A stretch of 12,593 nt of DNA, taken from positions 1 through 12,593 of the forward strand of contig CAYMAT010000041.1 in assembly GCA_964388495.1 (NCBI GenBank), given 5' to 3'. The notes under the pieces are model-generated. The model did no database searches, was not told where the DNA came from, and was given only the letters and a program-made list of their open reading frames with translations. The position numbers and the translations under genes were made by a program. Shown here piece after piece: positions 11,766 through 12,593 of this stretch (position 1 is the first letter of the stretch; each line of letters starts with the position of its first letter). Source of the stretch: CAYMAT01 sp964388495. Its GTDB lineage: Bacteria; Patescibacteriota; Gracilibacteria; Peribacterales; Peribacteraceae.

Positions 11766-12533
11766 ACGGCGCAACATCCATACCAGCACTGCGCCCATAA
11801 TCACCATGGGGATGCAGTACGTTTGCCCGCGCGTGAGCACCAGCGGCCCTACGATAAACAGACTTTCATTTTGCTCGCGGATATATTCCAGGAGGAAACG
11901 GAGTGTTCCGTAGACAATGAGGAACATTGCAGAGGCTGATCCGTTCTTTGCAGGGGTTTGCCGCAGCGTCCAGTAGCACGCAACGGCAAGGAAAGAATCT
12001 TTCATGATTCCGTAGATCTGCAGCGGGTGACGCAGCCCCTCTGCCCCTGCAAAGTGCATTCCCCAGGGCAAGGTCGTCACTGTTCCATACAGCTCCTGGT
12101 TCAGAAAGTTTCCCAGTCGCCCCAGAGCCAAACCGATTGCGACGGGCACCACGATGACGTCTGTCAGACGCAAAAGATTGATCTTGTATCTGCGTACAAA
12201 GAAAATAACGGCGAGAAGCACACCGATAAATCCTCCGTGGAAGGCCATGCCTCCATCACGAATGGCGAAGATTTGCAGCGGGTTGTTCAGAAAATAGGCG
12301 GGTTCGTACAGAAAAACGTATCCCAGTCTTCCCCCCACAATCACCCCCACAACAGCCCAGGAAAGCAGCTCTGACCATTCCTCACGCGAAAGGGCTAAAT
12401 GGCGGTACCGTGAAAGCTTCGGGAGTATCCATAAGGCGTTGAGAAATCCCAAAAGGTATAAAAGACCGTACCAGTACACGGGAAAGCCAAAAAGAATGAT
12501 GGCTATAGCCCGGCTCGGAAAGAGGTGGATCAC
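11739..12533 (-). CDS. lgt: Prolipoprotein diacylglyceryl transferase
   Basis: Integral membrane enzyme that transfers diacylglycerol from phosphatidylglycerol to the lipobox cysteine of prolipoproteins, the first lipoprotein maturation step. With a GTG start at 12533 it is 264 aa, a normal length. About seven hydrophobic segments are visible. Key motifs are WYGLLY (21-26), MAFHGG (96-101, with H99 corresponding to E. coli H103), GRLGNFLNQE (138-147, catalytic-region R139), RHPLQIY (168-174, Y174) and the late R212/E216 in GTLRFLLEY. In the RHPxQLYE motif the final Glu is Gly (QIYG). GTG 12533 is chosen because a -10 box TATTCT ends exactly 6 nt upstream and the protein then starts close to the family N-terminus. 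The alternative ATG at 12575 would add 14 residues and run through that box. The gene converges with rnhB and overlaps its end by 27 nt. Confidence 0.92.
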   Translation of the reverse strand: MIHLFPSRAIAIILFGFPVYWYGLLYLLGFLNALWILPKLSRYRHLALSREEWSELLSWAVVGVIVGGRLGYVFLYEPAYFLNNPLQIFAIRDGGMAFHGGFIGVLLAVIFFVRRYKINLLRLTDVIVVPVAIGLALGRLGNFLNQELYGTVTTLPWGMHFAGAEGLRHPLQIYGIMKDSFLAVACYWTLRQTPAKNGSASAMFLIVYGTLRFLLEYIREQNESLFIVGPLVLTRGQTYCIPMVIMGAVLVWMLRRSRSQEIQG

Positions 12534-12539
12534 CCCTGT

Positions 12540-12545
12540 AGAATA
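12540..12545 (-). promoter_or_regulatory. -10 box for lgt, leaderless from a GTG
   Basis: TATTCT on the minus strand (12545-12540) ends 6 nt before the in-frame GTG at 12533. No Shine-Dalgarno is present. It supports the shorter lgt start over the ATG at 12575. Confidence 0.4.
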
Positions 12546-12593
12546 CACGCATGGCAATCCTTGCCGTGGAATCATCGTGCGATGAAACGTCTC

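Noticed and set aside
1..12593. CRISPR arrays, transposon ends, phage genes and long direct repeats
   Set aside because: Reading both strands showed no repeated spacer pattern, transposase motif, or paired inverted ends.
1..12593. TGA reassigned to glycine, as in some CPR lineages
   Set aside because: TGA terminates several full-length conserved genes here (gnd, tal, transketolase, Mur ligase) and does not interrupt conserved domains.

Overview
The window looks like a tightly packed chromosomal segment from a Candidate Phyla Radiation (Patescibacteria) bacterium. The Peregrinibacteria/Peribacteria are my best guess; this is inferred from gene content and was not tested by any search. Supporting points are very short or negative intergenic distances, minimal single-domain versions of enzymes (a riboflavin kinase without its FAD synthetase half, a Mur ligase without its N-terminal domain), an SLH surface protein with a signal peptide, small orphan ORFs, and moderately high GC. 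TGA ends many genes here, so the standard bacterial code applies and the TGA=Gly code of some CPR groups does not. No phage, transposon or CRISPR signature was found, and no stretch over 300 bases lacks a gene.

Layout. 11-748 (-): PD-(D/E)XK nuclease-family protein, divergent from a ROK sugar kinase at 900-1772 (+). 1769-3726 (-): a two-gene operon, 6-phosphogluconate dehydrogenase followed by an M23 peptidase with an ATGA overlap. 3798-4085 (+): 95-aa orphan ending flush against transaldolase (4086-4730, -). 4750-5505 (+): anchored C39-like cysteine peptidase, sharing a 19-bp divergent gap with transaldolase. 5520-7826 (+): transketolase. 7841-7928 (+): tRNA-Ser(UGA). 8031-9047 (+): SLH-domain protein. 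9084-9389 (+): 101-aa orphan. 9411-9782 (+): riboflavin kinase. 9802-11109 (+): MurE-like ligase, overlapping RNase HII (11106-11765, +). 11739-12533 (-): Lgt, convergent with and overlapping rnhB.

Function. The left and middle parts carry sugar-phosphate metabolism: a ROK hexokinase candidate, 6PG dehydrogenase, transaldolase and transketolase, which is a partial pentose-phosphate route with no glucose-6-phosphate dehydrogenase in view. Envelope genes are interleaved (M23, C39-like, SLH protein, Mur ligase, Lgt), with housekeeping genes (tRNA-Ser, RNase HII, riboflavin kinase) towards the right.

The most striking signal is regulatory. Nearly every gene that heads a transcription unit has a -10 hexamer (TATACT, TACACT, TATTCT, TATAAT or similar) ending only 5-9 nt before its start codon, very often exactly 6 nt, with no Shine-Dalgarno sequence. 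Transcription would then begin at or within a few bases of the start codon, so most mRNAs in this segment appear to be leaderless. The same 6-nt spacing precedes the mature 5' end of the tRNA.
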